Shown: in pieces, positions 17,851 to 26,568 of the stretch
Position numbering within the stretch: position 1 is the stretch's first letter
Layout: each line of letters starts with the position of its first letter
DNA from: Bacillus norwichensis
GTDB taxonomy: Bacteria > Bacillota > Bacilli > Bacillales > Bacillaceae_C
NCBI RefSeq assembly: GCF_014836955.1
Contig: NZ_JACSPV010000009.1
Location: 1-52,306 of the forward strand
Direction of reading: 5' to 3'
Length of the DNA stretch: 52,306 nucleotides
Program-made: the position numbers and the translations under genes
Notes under the pieces: model-generated
Databases searched by the model: none
Seen by the model: only the letters and a program-made list of their open reading frames with translations
What the model was told of the DNA's origin: nothing

Positions 17851-20523
17851 TTATTCATTATCTTCCTCACGGCCATCAGGGATTACATTGGTTGGTGTTT
17901 CAGGATTATTTGGTTCCTTATCCTTATTATCTTCTTTATTGTCATTTCCAGGATTTTGATTTTCTGGATTTTCATTGTCGTTATTCCCATTATCCCCGGG
18001 CTGCTGTCCATTGTCTTGATCTTGTTTACCATCATTTTTGTCCTTATCAGGCTCTTGATCCTTATTCTGATCTTCATCTTGCTTGTCTTGATCGTCTTGG
18101 TCCTCAGAATCCTGATCTTCCTCATCTTGCTTGTCTTCATCTTCTTCGTCCTCATCTTTTTCATCTTCGTCAGATGGAACTGTAACACTGGCTGTTCCAG
18201 CAGCACTTCGTTGTGAATCAGAAACGGCTACAACTTGTATTCCGTATGTTTCACCCGGTTCTACCGAACTGATTGTGTATCCAGTATCGGTTGTTGTACC
18301 GAGGTCTTTTTTCTTGCCGCCTCCAAGGTCAACCTGTACGCTGTATTTCACGTCTTTATCAGAATGACTCCATGAGAAAACAACTTGTTTTCCACCTTTG
18401 TCGTATTTTCCGTTCACAGATGGAGCATCCAGTTTATCGTATGTCTGGGACACTTCTGTTGGCTGCGTGCCTGCGACAAATAACTCGTATACAATATTGC
18501 TTTCAGGAGTATGCTTACTTGGCTTTTTGGCAGGATTGGATCCTTTTTCAACTGCAGCTTTTACTACACTCTTAGGCATGGTAAAATCAGGTGTTTCAAT
18601 ATCTGCTGACACGTGGGTCATCAGGTTTTTGAATAACTGCTGAGAAATTGTCAAGTCATTTGGAAGGATTGGATTCTTCCTGTTTTCATAACCTGTCCAA
18701 ACTGCGATTGTATAATTCGTTGTATATCCCGCGAACCAAGAGTCCGGGGAACTTCCAGCTGGAATGTTGTATTTTTGCATTTCCTCTGATGAATAATTGG
18801 TTGTTCCTGTTTTACCCGCAACAGGAAGCCCAGGAATAGCCGCTGCTCCACCTGTAGCACCAGCCTTACCCGAAAGCACGTCTTTAAGCATATCCGTGAC
18901 CATGTAAGCTGTCGAATCCTTCATGGCAACTTCCGGCTCCACTTTATTCTTAATTTCGGTTTCTTCATCCATTAGAACGATTTTTTTCACCGTATGCGGT
19001 TTATTGTACATCCCATTATTGCCAAAGGCTGCATAAGCACCGGCAAGAGTCATAGGGGAAGGGTGTTGTTTACCGCCACCGATTGAGTCTGCTTCCACAA
19101 GATCAGCATCGTCCATTCCCAGTTTTTTAGTAAATTGTTTGACATTTTCCTGTCCTACTTCATGGAAAGCTTTTAGTGCAGGGATATTTCTTGAACGATA
19201 TAATGCTTCGCGCATCGACATTTGTCCAAGGTGCGATCTGTCGAAGTTATTAATTGGTATACCACCATGATAAGTATATGGTTCGTCCACAATTTGCTCA
19301 TAGGTTGACCAATTTAGATATTCAATAGCAGGGCCATAATCAAAAATCGGTTTTGCAGTAGATCCCGGCGTTTTATCTTTCAATTGTGTAGCGAAGTTTC
19401 GTCCGCGTTTAACCTCTTGGTTCCTACTGCCTCCAATTGCTCTTACTTCTCCTGATTTCGTATCCATTAATACGATCCCGGCTTGGAATTTTTCATCCGG
19501 ATATTGGACGACTTCGTCTGTAAAAAGCATATTTTCGGTGTGTTTCTGTGCATCTGGATCAAGGGTTGTATAAATTTTCAACCCATCTGCAAAGACATTA
19601 TAGTCTCCCATTTCTTCGACTTCCCTGATGACTTGATCCACAAAAGAATCATATTTATAAGACTCTTTTTGGTTCTGCTCTTCGGGGACGAGTGTTTCGG
19701 CAACGGAAATTTTCTGTGCTTTTTCCATTTGTTCTTTACTGATTTTGCCGTGCTGATGCATCAGTGATAAAACGATGTTTTTCCTTTTATCCGCTTTTTC
19801 AAGATGTTTATACGGATTATAGTTGTTCGGGCTTTGCGGAAGTCCAGCCAAAAATGCTGCTTCCTGTAACTCCAATTCATCAAGGGTTTTATTAAAATAG
19901 AATTTTGAGGCTGTTTCAATACCGTGAATTCCGTTGGAATAATAAATTTTATTCACATACATCTCAAAGATTTGGTCTTTTGTGTAATTATTTTCAAGCT
20001 GGATAGATAGCCATGCTTCCTGCGCTTTTCTTTTCAGTGTTTTTTCATCAGAAAGGAAAGAACGTTTAACAACCTGCTGTGTTAAAGTAGAAGCTCCTTC
20101 AGAACCGAATCCGCGTGAAAAGTTCGCAAGGACGGCGCCAGCAAGTCTCTTGACATCGATCCCATGATGCTTATAAAAGCGCACATCTTCTGTAGCTAAA
20201 ACAGCATCTTTAACCTGCTTAGAAATATGATCAAATTCAACATAATCGCGTCGTTCCGCTCCCAGTGTTGTAAATACTTCTCCGTTAATATCCAGCAATT
20301 GCGATGCAACGGGGTCAACCAGTAATTGTTTATCTAGTTTTGGTGCATCCTTCACATACCAGGCAAATGTACCGGCACCAGCCGCCAAACCTGCAAATGC
20401 AAGAATCAAAAATATTACAAACACTTTTTTGAATAAGCTTTTTTTCTTACCCTGATTTTGCTTTTTATTGGCACCCACTTTACGGCGGCGCCTTTCTGTC
20501 CGAGATTGATAATTCTCTCCCAT
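17851..20523 (-). CDS. ponA: Class A penicillin-binding protein 1 (PonA)
   Basis: Bifunctional peptidoglycan glycosyltransferase/transpeptidase, 890 residues (B. subtilis PBP1 914). Short basic cytoplasmic tail, membrane anchor (31-53), GT51 domain (about 85-260) with catalytic Glu112 in ATEDVRFYKHHGID and GASTLTQQVVK, transpeptidase domain (about 345-640) with STAK (388-391), SRN (444-446) and KTGT (571-574), a fibronectin type III-like domain (about 695-783), and an extreme Asp/Glu/Lys/Gln/Asn-rich tail (785-890) ending in a Pro/Asn-rich stretch. It is transcribed with recU as in other Bacillaceae. The tail is low complexity and has acquired its own length. Confidence 0.96.
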   Translation of the reverse strand: MGENYQSRTERRRRKVGANKKQNQGKKKSLFKKVFVIFLILAFAGLAAGAGTFAWYVKDAPKLDKQLLVDPVASQLLDINGEVFTTLGAERRDYVEFDHISKQVKDAVLATEDVRFYKHHGIDVKRLAGAVLANFSRGFGSEGASTLTQQVVKRSFLSDEKTLKRKAQEAWLSIQLENNYTKDQIFEMYVNKIYYSNGIHGIETASKFYFNKTLDELELQEAAFLAGLPQSPNNYNPYKHLEKADKRKNIVLSLMHQHGKISKEQMEKAQKISVAETLVPEEQNQKESYKYDSFVDQVIREVEEMGDYNVFADGLKIYTTLDPDAQKHTENMLFTDEVVQYPDEKFQAGIVLMDTKSGEVRAIGGSRNQEVKRGRNFATQLKDKTPGSTAKPIFDYGPAIEYLNWSTYEQIVDEPYTYHGGIPINNFDRSHLGQMSMREALYRSRNIPALKAFHEVGQENVKQFTKKLGMDDADLVEADSIGGGKQHPSPMTLAGAYAAFGNNGMYNKPHTVKKIVLMDEETEIKNKVEPEVAMKDSTAYMVTDMLKDVLSGKAGATGGAAAIPGLPVAGKTGTTNYSSEEMQKYNIPAGSSPDSWFAGYTTNYTIAVWTGYENRKNPILPNDLTISQQLFKNLMTHVSADIETPDFTMPKSVVKAAVEKGSNPAKKPSKHTPESNIVYELFVAGTQPTEVSQTYDKLDAPSVNGKYDKGGKQVVFSWSHSDKDVKYSVQVDLGGGKKKDLGTTTDTGYTISSVEPGETYGIQVVAVSDSQRSAAGTASVTVPSDEDEKDEDEEDEDKQDEEDQDSEDQDDQDKQDEDQNKDQEPDKDKNDGKQDQDNGQQPGDNGNNDNENPENQNPGNDNKEDNKDKEPNNPETPTNVIPDGREEDNE

Positions 20524-20564
20524 TAATAAATCCTCACTTTCCGTACCGCTGTATCCTTATCCCA

Positions 20565-21176
20565 TTAGAAAGAATAGAGATTCCGTAAGATTTTTAAATA
20601 ATCGATTCTTGGTGCCCATCCTATTTCAATGGAATGCCCATATGCTTTTAATTCCTGTTTCGTGATTGATTTGCGGCCGCCATTTTCCATGCGGTCCCAA
20701 AATTTGAATAAATGCTCGCTTTCAAGCAAAAAGATTTCTTCGGAAGCTGCAAAACGAATAATGACAAAAGCAATTCCATTTTGTTTAATGACATTTTTCA
20801 TGTGATCTATCTGGTGTTCATGAATATTTTTTAATGGAAAGGATGTAGAACTTTTTGTCTCTTTTGCCTCGAAATCAATATATTTCCCATTGGATATTCC
20901 ATTATAATCAGTTGTTGATGCTTGGCGAAAGTATGCTTCTTTGATAACGGCTGTGCTTCTCTTTGCGTAATCAACATGAACAATTTGAACAGGCGTTGGT
21001 TTTTTATGGATGACAGCCAGTCCTTTAGTTAAATAATATTGATTTGTCTCGTTTAAATCTTCTTCCAGTGTCATACCCCTATTACTATAAATAATATCTT
21101 TATTAGGAGACTCTGCTTTTTTAACTGTTTTAGGCTGTGCCACATATTTCCGGCCTGTAGGATAATGAAATTCCAT
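20565..21176 (-). CDS. recU: Holliday junction resolvase RecU
   Basis: Cuts four-way junctions during recombination repair and chromosome segregation. 203 residues, typical length. The nuclease core is visible: Asp90 (TTDYNG), and Glu103/Lys105 in [16 protein letters not shown], then HQIDHM. The N-terminal stretch with [19 protein letters not shown] is the conserved RecU entry motif. It is first in the recU-ponA operon, 41 bases upstream of ponA, as in B. subtilis. Confidence 0.95.
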   Translation of the reverse strand: MEFHYPTGRKYVAQPKTVKKAESPNKDIIYSNRGMTLEEDLNETNQYYLTKGLAVIHKKPTPVQIVHVDYAKRSTAVIKEAYFRQASTTDYNGISNGKYIDFEAKETKSSTSFPLKNIHEHQIDHMKNVIKQNGIAFVIIRFAASEEIFLLESEHLFKFWDRMENGGRKSITKQELKAYGHSIEIGWAPRIDYLKILRNLYSF

Positions 21177-21276
21177 GATTTATCCCCCTTATGAAACTAA
21201 ATTATATCACAGGCATTGCATAAAAATATGGAACTTTAGTACATATTAAAGAGAAAATGATTTGGAGCAAATAGTG

Positions 21277-22260
21277 ATGAAGCCCGATAGTTCATTTTAC
21301 AGGATTCAATCCAATGAACATTTTATTATAAATCAAATTAGACAGGAAGAGTATAGAGGAAATAAAGATAATATTTCAAGGACAAAAGCCTACCAACGCT
21401 ATTTTTTGAAAAATCCAGAAATACCCTGGGCGTTTTTGGCATCAATGGTTTCTAGGAATACCGGTTGGAATATGGGAGATTTATATGGAGAAGTAATCCC
21501 TGATCTGCTTGATGAAAAGATCCGAAAAAGACTTTTTCTTACATTGGAAAAGGCGAATTGGATCATTTTTAAAGATGCCTTTCCTCAACTGCTTTTATAT
21601 CAATATTCAAAAAAGGCTGGGCGGCCCATGTTCCATTTGCTTAAGTATTTTAATGTTTCGAGCTTTATACAATATGAATGGCAGCTTTTTTGGGAAACGG
21701 GCGACAGGAAGCGGCTGCTGTATGCTCTGATTGTCAACGAACAGCATGTCATTCAAAAACCGGTTATTTTACATCCATCATATAAATACAAAATATTTCA
21801 TTCGGCATTTTTTATTTTTCATGAGCTTTTCCATTTTAATTGTATTATTTTTCCGACAATAAATGGCGAGTTGTACGGAGAGAGTGTAGTTCAATTTACA
21901 AAGGTATGGAAGAGGATCGGTTTAGGCAAACGCCTTTCCACTATTTTGTTTGATCCCGATCTTTACCCGCGTTTTCTCCATTTCGCTATCAACACAGAAC
22001 CTACCGGCTCACGTCATGATTACGAACAGTATGGTTATGAAAGAAGGAGGCGGAAGACTCCTTTTATTAGAGCAGTAGTGCCTATTATTGAACATCAGAG
22101 AAGGCAGGTGGAAGACTGGTCAATCCATCATCATCCAAAACCGGGATGGGAGAAAGCTCCTCTCCCGAGTCCTTCGGTGGCTTTGACAAGTTGGTTTTAT
22201 CAAAAGAATGAACAAATTGAATTGTATCATCTTGCAAAACGGTTACTATCAAAACGATGA
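21277..22260 (+). CDS. yppC: DUF2515 protein YppC
   Basis: About 327 residues of the DUF2515 family (B. subtilis YppC 322); function unknown. Recognised from NISRTKAYQRYFLKNPEIPWAFLASMVSRNTGWNMGDL (near residues 28-65) and its place divergent from recU. No signal or clear membrane segment; rich in aromatic residues. The frame begins at TTG 21262, but the TTTGGAG at 21261-21267 suits GTG 21274 or ATG 21277; I use the ATG. Confidence 0.83.
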   Translation: MKPDSSFYRIQSNEHFIINQIRQEEYRGNKDNISRTKAYQRYFLKNPEIPWAFLASMVSRNTGWNMGDLYGEVIPDLLDEKIRKRLFLTLEKANWIIFKDAFPQLLLYQYSKKAGRPMFHLLKYFNVSSFIQYEWQLFWETGDRKRLLYALIVNEQHVIQKPVILHPSYKYKIFHSAFFIFHELFHFNCIIFPTINGELYGESVVQFTKVWKRIGLGKRLSTILFDPDLYPRFLHFAINTEPTGSRHDYEQYGYERRRRKTPFIRAVVPIIEHQRRQVEDWSIHHHPKPGWEKAPLPSPSVALTSWFYQKNEQIELYHLAKRLLSKR

Positions 22261-22397
22261 CTACCTGTCGAAAAGAGATGCTGGGTAAAAAATTAACACT
22301 TTGTTTGCCGATTTGCTTCTAGTTTTGTCAGTCTGGAAGGAAGTTGATTGGTAAGGGAGAATACGTTATCAAACAAGTCTGGACGGAGGAGATAACG

Positions 22398-22604
22398 ATG
22401 AATATGAAAGATTGTCTCAACAGGCTGGCGGAAATCAAAGAACAGTTGGATTTGTTGGAGGAACAAGTTTGCGAAAGGGTGCGAAGCGAAGAGTCGAGCG
22501 AAACGGCCGCTATGAATCGTGAAAGAAGATGTGTAGATAGAAAGCTTGCCCAATTGGAACTAAAGAGTGCGAGAGAGAGATTAAAGCAATACCATGTTTC
22601 ATAA
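22398..22604 (+). CDS. Small coiled-coil protein, YppD position
   Basis: 68 residues, charged and helical (heptad-like LNRLAEIKEQLDLLEEQVCERV), preceded by a good GGAGGAGAT site. Lies between yppC and yppE, where B. subtilis has yppD. I cannot confirm homology to YppD from the sequence alone; no function is known. The 138 bases upstream hold no gene. Confidence 0.6.
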   Translation: MNMKDCLNRLAEIKEQLDLLEEQVCERVRSEESSETAAMNRERRCVDRKLAQLELKSARERLKQYHVS

Positions 22605-22707
22605 AGCCATCTTGAAATGCTGCTTGTAAGGGTATAAGATGATATTGCAGTTAGTCGCATCAGACAGTTCTGTTCAGCTGTAAATAGAGAGGGCGGGCTG
22701 AAGAAAT

Positions 22708-23085
22708 ATGAAATATAACCAATTAGAAGAAATGACAAGGGAATTGCTCGAATACAATCGTCAGGCAGCAGAATCCTATCATCATTGCCGTAAAACCGGG
22801 GAACAGGGTGATTTTTATAAAGAGGTAAAGCCATTCGCTGATAAAGTCAAAGCAATGAGCGAGAAATGGGAACAGGAAGCAGTTCAATGGGTGGCTGATA
22901 TCAGGCCAAAAAATCTGTATCCCTTACAAATAAAGAACACTGCTGAAAATCTGCAAATGGTATCCGTCAGAGCATTTTTTTCAAATACAAGCTTAAAAAA
23001 ATTCAAGAGCCATATTCAATCTATTGAATATGTACTGGAGCGAACCCTTGAAGAAATAAAAGAAAGCAAATCCCAGGGGCATTGA
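22708..23085 (+). CDS. yppE: DUF1798 protein YppE
   Basis: 125-residue helical-bundle protein of the DUF1798 family (YppE, 123 residues in B. subtilis); unknown function. Pattern Y-N-R-Q-A-A-E-S-Y near residue 18 and the central KVKAMSEKWEQEAVQWV are typical. The SD (GAGGGCGGG, about 12 bases upstream) is distant. The last nine codons and stop lie within the left arm and loop of a 17-bp terminator shared with yppF. Confidence 0.8.
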   Translation: MKYNQLEEMTRELLEYNRQAAESYHHCRKTGEQGDFYKEVKPFADKVKAMSEKWEQEAVQWVADIRPKNLYPLQIKNTAENLQMVSVRAFFSNTSLKKFKSHIQSIEYVLERTLEEIKESKSQGH

Positions 23086-23105
23086 TCCGGGATTTGCTTT
23101 CTTTT
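23058..23105. terminator. Bidirectional terminator overlapping the yppE 3' end
   Basis: A perfect 17-bp stem, 23058-23074 with 23089-23105, with the yppE stop codon (23083-23085) in the loop and the yppF stop at its right edge. A-run and T-run flank both sides, so it serves the convergent genes yppE and yppF. Confidence 0.9.
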
Positions 23106-23313
23106 ATGCTTCCGTTTTAATAGCGCTTTCAAAATCTACATCTACATTGTAAGCTCCCAGTGCTTCTAATTCACGAACGATAGACCGGTATTCCTTTAAG
23201 GATATTTCGTTATTAATATAAGTCTGTTTAGCAAAGTCCAACAATTGACATGTGTCCTCAATAGAGTATGACCTTTTTTGGAAAAACTTTTCCTTTAATT
23301 CGTGAATTGTCAT
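23104..23313 (-). CDS. yppF: YppF-like small protein
   Basis: 69 residues; MTIHELKEKFFQKRSYSIEDTCQLLDFAKQTYI... matches the YppF family (62 residues in B. subtilis), a helical small protein of unknown role. The frame is open to 23415, but GGGAGGT (23321-23327) gives correct spacing only to the ATG at 23313. It is convergent with yppE and divergent from yppG. Confidence 0.8.
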   Translation of the reverse strand: MTIHELKEKFFQKRSYSIEDTCQLLDFAKQTYINNEISLKEYRSIVRELEALGAYNVDVDFESAIKTEA

Positions 23314-23510
23314 GAACATACCTCCCAGGCTTTTTTTACATAGTAACATAAAATTTTTGATTTTCTTTTTAATAGAAAAATGAGACTTCCGACAAAGGAA
23401 AAGAAAAATCGACATTTTTTGTATGCGTTTCCAATTAAGTGTTTATCACTTATTACCTCAAAATGCATATTTTATATGTAGAGAAATTTTGAAGAAGGAG
23501 GATAACCTAG

Positions 23511-23957
23511 ATGTACTACATGGGAAGGAATACGCCTTTATTATCTCCTTATCATCACATGTACGCTCCTTATCATACAGGCTATGGGATGTATCCCCCT
23601 AATAATGGCTATTACCAACCAACTTCACAAATGAATCATATATATCCTCAACAACAATATGTAAATCAGCCTCAAGGTGGTAATAACATACCGAGCCAAT
23701 TATTTCACAATCCGTTGCAGACTGAAGAAGATCAGCTGCTAGCCCAGTATCAGGGTGAATATACTCAGCCTTATCAAATTCCCAAGTTCCCAAAACAGGC
23801 GCAGGCAGGTCATTTCAACTCGTTTTTGAATTCATTTAAATCTCAAAGCGGTTCCCTTGATTTAAACAAAATGATGGATACTGCTGGCCAAATGATGAAT
23901 GCTTTGACACAGGTTTCAAACATGGCAAAAGGTCTTGGGGGATTTTTTAAATCCTAA
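23511..23957 (+). CDS. yppG: YppG-like protein, probably spore associated
   Basis: 148 residues. The N-terminal two thirds is rich in Tyr, Gln, Pro, Asn and Gly (MYYMGRNTPLL, YHHMYAPYHTGYGMYPPNNGYYQP), typical of coat-type proteins; the C-terminal third is a more ordered amphipathic segment (NKMMDTAGQMMNALTQVSNMAKGLGGFFKS). This is the YppG family. Excellent SD AAGGAGG nine bases upstream. Sporulation role is inferred from composition and neighbours (hsp20, cotD). Confidence 0.82.
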   Translation: MYYMGRNTPLLSPYHHMYAPYHTGYGMYPPNNGYYQPTSQMNHIYPQQQYVNQPQGGNNIPSQLFHNPLQTEEDQLLAQYQGEYTQPYQIPKFPKQAQAGHFNSFLNSFKSQSGSLDLNKMMDTAGQMMNALTQVSNMAKGLGGFFKS

Positions 23958-24120
23958 ATCCAGGATGTTATTATCGGATTAAGCTAAGGCGAGGGCTTGC
24001 TTTTGTTTTTACGTTTCTGGCACTCTCAGACATGAACAACACTGTCTTGAATCACCGCAAAACGCTATATTATGTGGTTCTCGATGGAGATAGAATGATT
24101 CACAACTTCATTTCCTAGAA

Positions 24121-24165
24121 CATGAAAAAAGGAATCGGTCTAAGAGGACCGTTCCTTTTCTCATG
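24121..24165 (-). terminator. Terminator of the hsp20 gene
   Basis: CATG...GGTC (24121-24140) pairs with GGACC...CATG (24146-24165) with small internal mismatches. On the reverse strand it contains the hsp20 stop codon and ends in a T-rich tract. Between yppG and here (about 160 bases) I see nothing else. Confidence 0.8.
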
Positions 24166-24619
24166 TAATATCCACTTTTTTTCCCCTTAGCTTGTTGATG
24201 GAAACTGTTAAGAGGCCGTTCTCGTATGTTGCTTTCACATTTTTAGTATCAATAGCTTTTGTAAGTGGTATAGTTCTTGAAGCTCTTCTCATTGTATCTT
24301 GATGCTGAATCAATTCCTGTTGTTGGTTTTCAGTGGTGATTATTTCATGATGCATAACAGTGATTGTGATGTACTGCTGCAAAACATCAATTTCAATTTG
24401 TTCCTTTTTAATTCCGGGGAGCTTCGCCTGAATGATATATTTTGAATCAGTCTCTTTTAGTTCTACCGGCAAGTTGCTGGAAAAAGGGGAGGAGGTGAAT
24501 AATTCATCAAGGTTTTCCAAAAAGCCTTTGACAGGGCGATGCTCGAAAAAATCATTCATTGCCTTCATTAAGTGATTGATCGGCTCAGGGTTCTTATCCT
24601 CTGAAGATTTTTCTGTCAT
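24161..24619 (-). CDS. Small heat shock protein, Hsp20/alpha-crystallin
   Basis: 152 residues. N-terminal region (1-50), alpha-crystallin domain (about 51-145; VELKETDSKYIIQAKLPGIKKEQIEIDVLQQYITITV) with the conserved A-x-x-x-N-G-L-L motif as ATYENGLLTVSI (about 128-139). The usual C-terminal IxI motif is not clear. ATP-independent holdase chaperones of this family include spore-coat members CotP/CotM. Its position beside yppG and cotD and two CATAnnnTA boxes upstream suggest mother-cell expression. SD AAGGAGG. Confidence 0.9.
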   Translation of the reverse strand: MTEKSSEDKNPEPINHLMKAMNDFFEHRPVKGFLENLDELFTSSPFSSNLPVELKETDSKYIIQAKLPGIKKEQIEIDVLQQYITITVMHHEIITTENQQQELIQHQDTMRRASRTIPLTKAIDTKNVKATYENGLLTVSINKLRGKKVDIT

Positions 24620-24640
24620 TGAGGGTCTCCCTCCTTGGGT

Positions 24641-24659
24641 TAATATATGGTATAGTATG
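24641..24659 (-). promoter_or_regulatory. Two sigma-K-like -10 boxes before hsp20
   Basis: On the reverse strand CATACTATA (24651-24659) and CATATATTA (24641-24649) both fit the sigma-K -10 consensus CATAnnnTA. The first gives a transcript starting about 25 bases before the ATG with the SD included. The -35 (AC) is too short to be decisive. Confidence 0.45.
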
Positions 24660-24928
24660 AATGTATAAATTAAAAAGTTCTCTATTCAATTACGATAATG
24701 AACAGATTGAGTGGAAATAGGAAATATTCTAAAAACATTTCCCGGGCAAGCGCAACATTCGACTCTGAACAGGGTTTTTTAGCGCAATTTGTTCAGTCAT
24801 GTCGTTTGCTGTACAAATTTTTTTAGACGTTTTTATCAGTAAAATAGGTATTTGAATCAGTACATGTATGGTTATTTTACATAGGGTGTTAGTGTAAGAA
24901 CTAATGGTGAGAAAGGAGTAACGACCTT

Positions 24929-25309
24929 ATGATGGCAAATTGCGGATGTGGAAGTTGCGTCAATTGCGGAACACAAGTACTCCCTGCTGTGGTTCACCCC
25001 ACTAAATGCTGTGTAAACCATAAGTTTTTTAACAATATCATCCCTGAAATTCACCCAACCCATACAACTAATGTTAACCATATTAATTGTGAGCATCAGC
25101 ATTATTTCCCGCAGACTCAATCAACTGTGAATCAAGTGACAAATACGCAATCATTTGCTCCTGGCCCAGGACCTGGGCTTGGTATGGGACCAGGACCAGG
25201 GATCGGCCCGGGATTTGGCCCAATGGCTGGACCAGGAATGGGTCCTATGATGGGTCCTGGAATGGGCCCCGGTGCGGGACCAATGGGGGGACCGATGTTT
25301 CCTTATTAA
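24929..25309 (+). CDS. cotD: CotD-family inner spore coat protein
   Basis: 126 residues. The N-terminal half has a cysteine cluster (CGCGSCVNCG, then KCCVNHKFF and a His/Asn-rich HPTHTTNVNHINCEHQHYFPQT), the CotD/PF11122 signature; the C-terminal half is a Gly-Pro-Met repeat tract (GPGPGLGMGPGPG to MGGPMFPY). CotD is an inner coat protein made late under sigma-K/GerE. Upstream, ACATAGGGT (about 24878) partly resembles a sigma-K -10. SD GAAAGGAG. The 309 bases between hsp20 and cotD hold the two divergent control regions and no gene. Confidence 0.92.
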   Translation: MMANCGCGSCVNCGTQVLPAVVHPTKCCVNHKFFNNIIPEIHPTHTTNVNHINCEHQHYFPQTQSTVNQVTNTQSFAPGPGPGLGMGPGPGIGPGFGPMAGPGMGPMMGPGMGPGAGPMGGPMFPY

Positions 25310-25320
25310 ATTGAGAGGAA

Positions 25321-25342
25321 CAAGGATGACAATTCATCCTTG
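25321..25342 (+). terminator. Hairpin after cotD
   Basis: CAAGGATGA (25321-25329) with TCATCCTTG (25334-25342), 4-base loop, perfect. The following CTTCC is only weakly T-rich. Confidence 0.6.
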
Positions 25343-25408
25343 CTTCCAATACATACAATGAAAAATCAAGAAATAGATGTAAAAGCGTCTAATAATCCGT
25401 TGGTTAAA

Positions 25409-25437
25409 TTGACAAATAACCAATATTTTGAAAGAAT
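25409..25437 (+). promoter_or_regulatory. Candidate gpsB promoter
   Basis: Perfect -35 TTGACA (25409-25414), 17-base spacer, AAGAAT (25432-25437). Confidence 0.55.
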
Positions 25438-25472
25438 GATATTAATGTCGTTTGAATTTGAGGTGGTCTCGA

Positions 25473-25778
25473 ATGTTGGCTGAGAAATTAAAACTAACTG
25501 CTAAAGAGATATTGGAAAAAGAATTTAAATCAGGTTTGCGAGGATACAATCAAGAAGAAGTGGATAAGTTTTTAGATTTGATCATTAAGGACTACGAGTC
25601 GATGCATGCAATCATCGATGAGATGCAGCAGGAAAATATGAGGCTGAAGAAGCAGCTTGAAGAGAGTTCTCGCCGTCAGCATATCCAACCTGCTGGCACA
25701 ACTAACTTTGACATTTTAAAACGGCTTTCAAATTTGGAAAAACATGTTTTTGGAAGCAAACTTGATGAAAATGTATAA
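25473..25778 (+). CDS. gpsB: Cell division/elongation regulator GpsB
   Basis: DivIVA-like adaptor that shuttles PBP1 between septum and side wall. 101 residues (B. subtilis 98). N-terminal DivIVA-type domain with [25 protein letters not shown] (about 16-40), coiled coil (about 42-70), and the C-terminal trimerisation segment [25 protein letters not shown] 25473 follows AGGTGG by six bases. Its partner PBP1 (ponA) is 5 kb upstream. In B. subtilis ypsA precedes it; here cotD does. Confidence 0.95.
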   Translation: MLAEKLKLTAKEILEKEFKSGLRGYNQEEVDKFLDLIIKDYESMHAIIDEMQQENMRLKKQLEESSRRQHIQPAGTTNFDILKRLSNLEKHVFGSKLDENV

Positions 25779-25796
25779 CTGATTTTTTATTACTAC

Positions 25797-25824
25797 TTGA
25801 AAAAAAACAATAACATAGTATAAT
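25797..25824 (+). promoter_or_regulatory. rnpB promoter
   Basis: TTGAAA (25797-25802), 16-base spacer, consensus TATAAT (25819-25824), placing the start at the predicted RNA 5' end. Confidence 0.75.
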
Positions 25825-25833
25825 TATCATTTA

Positions 25834-26246
25834 GTTGAATAACATTCGGGTAATCGCTGTGCGTCTTTTAAAGGCGACAGAGGAAAGTCCATGCTCGCAC
25901 GGAGCTGAGATGCCCGTAGTGATCACGCCTGGTGAAACAATAAGCCAGGGCAGTCGGTTTCCGACTGACGGCAGGGAAAGCATCTACGTTCTTTTAGGAT
26001 ATGATGCGAATACCTTGAAGGTGCCACAGTGACGAAGCTTTGTTGGAAACGACAAAGGTGGAACGAGGTAAACCCCGTGAGCGAGAAACTCAAATTATGG
26101 TAGAGGCACTTTTTATTGCGGAAATGAACGCAGTAAGAGGCAGGTAAAACTCCTGCAGATAGATGATTACCGCCCGAGTACGAGGTCACCCTATGATCGA
26201 TTGCAGTACAAAGGTACAGAACATGGCTTACAGAGTGTTATTTATA
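25834..26246 (+). ncRNA. rnpB: RNase P RNA, type B
   Basis: Catalytic RNA that removes tRNA 5' leaders. The conserved core is plain: TTCGGGTAATCGCTG near the 5' end, GAGGAAAGTCCATGCTCGCAC, GATGCCCGTAGTG, GGTGCCACAGTGACGAAG, GTGGAACG.GGTAAACCCC, GAGCGAGAAAC, AGATAGATGATTACCGCC, and ACATGGCTTACAGA at the 3' end. Length and order match the Bacillus type B form (401 nt in B. subtilis). Ends are set by alignment from memory and may be off by a few bases. Confidence 0.96.
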
Positions 26247-26261
26247 GGTGAATCAACAAGT

Positions 26262-26298
26262 AATGCCTTCCAAATCTGGAGGGCATTGATTTTTCTTT
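26262..26298 (+). terminator. rnpB terminator
   Basis: AATGCCTTCC (26262-26271) with GGAGGGCATT (26278-26287), all ten pairs including one wobble, 6-base loop, then a T-rich tract. Confidence 0.88.
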
Positions 26299-26382
26299 TG
26301 TATGAAAACCCTTTCAAATAAGAATAATTTCAAGGTCTTTAGAATATACTTTTGTTATAAATTCCGAAAGAGGGAGTGATTT

Positions 26383-26568
26383 ATGGGTATGCCTCATATG
26401 ATGAGCAATTTTAAAAGAATATCTGATGCGTTGTATTCCTCAAGTGAGATGTTGCAAAATGAGCATTTGCCTGAAGAAGCAAAGAAGCGTCTTCAAGAAG
26501 CTGAACAGAGTCTGAGTAAGGCTCTTCATCATGTTCTTTCAGAAAATAGGAATATTGCTCAGAAATGA
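26383..26568 (+). CDS. Small hypothetical protein, 61 residues
   Basis: Not recognised. Helical, soluble and charged (MSNFKRISDALYSSSEMLQNEHLPEEAKKRLQEAEQSLSKALHHVL). I accept it because it forms a full transcription unit: extended -10 TGTTATAAA (26353-26361), SD GAGGGAG with good spacing, and a 12-bp terminator whose stem begins at the stop codon. An ATG at 26398/26401 is a less likely internal start. It lies between rnpB and the M32 peptidase gene. Confidence 0.6.
   Translation: MGMPHMMSNFKRISDALYSSSEMLQNEHLPEEAKKRLQEAEQSLSKALHHVLSENRNIAQK

Noticed and set aside
17892-18216. Hydrophobic + strand frames opposite the end of ponA
   Set aside because: They are the mirror of the Asp/Glu/Lys/Gln codons of the acidic tail; the apparent membrane-protein composition is an artefact.
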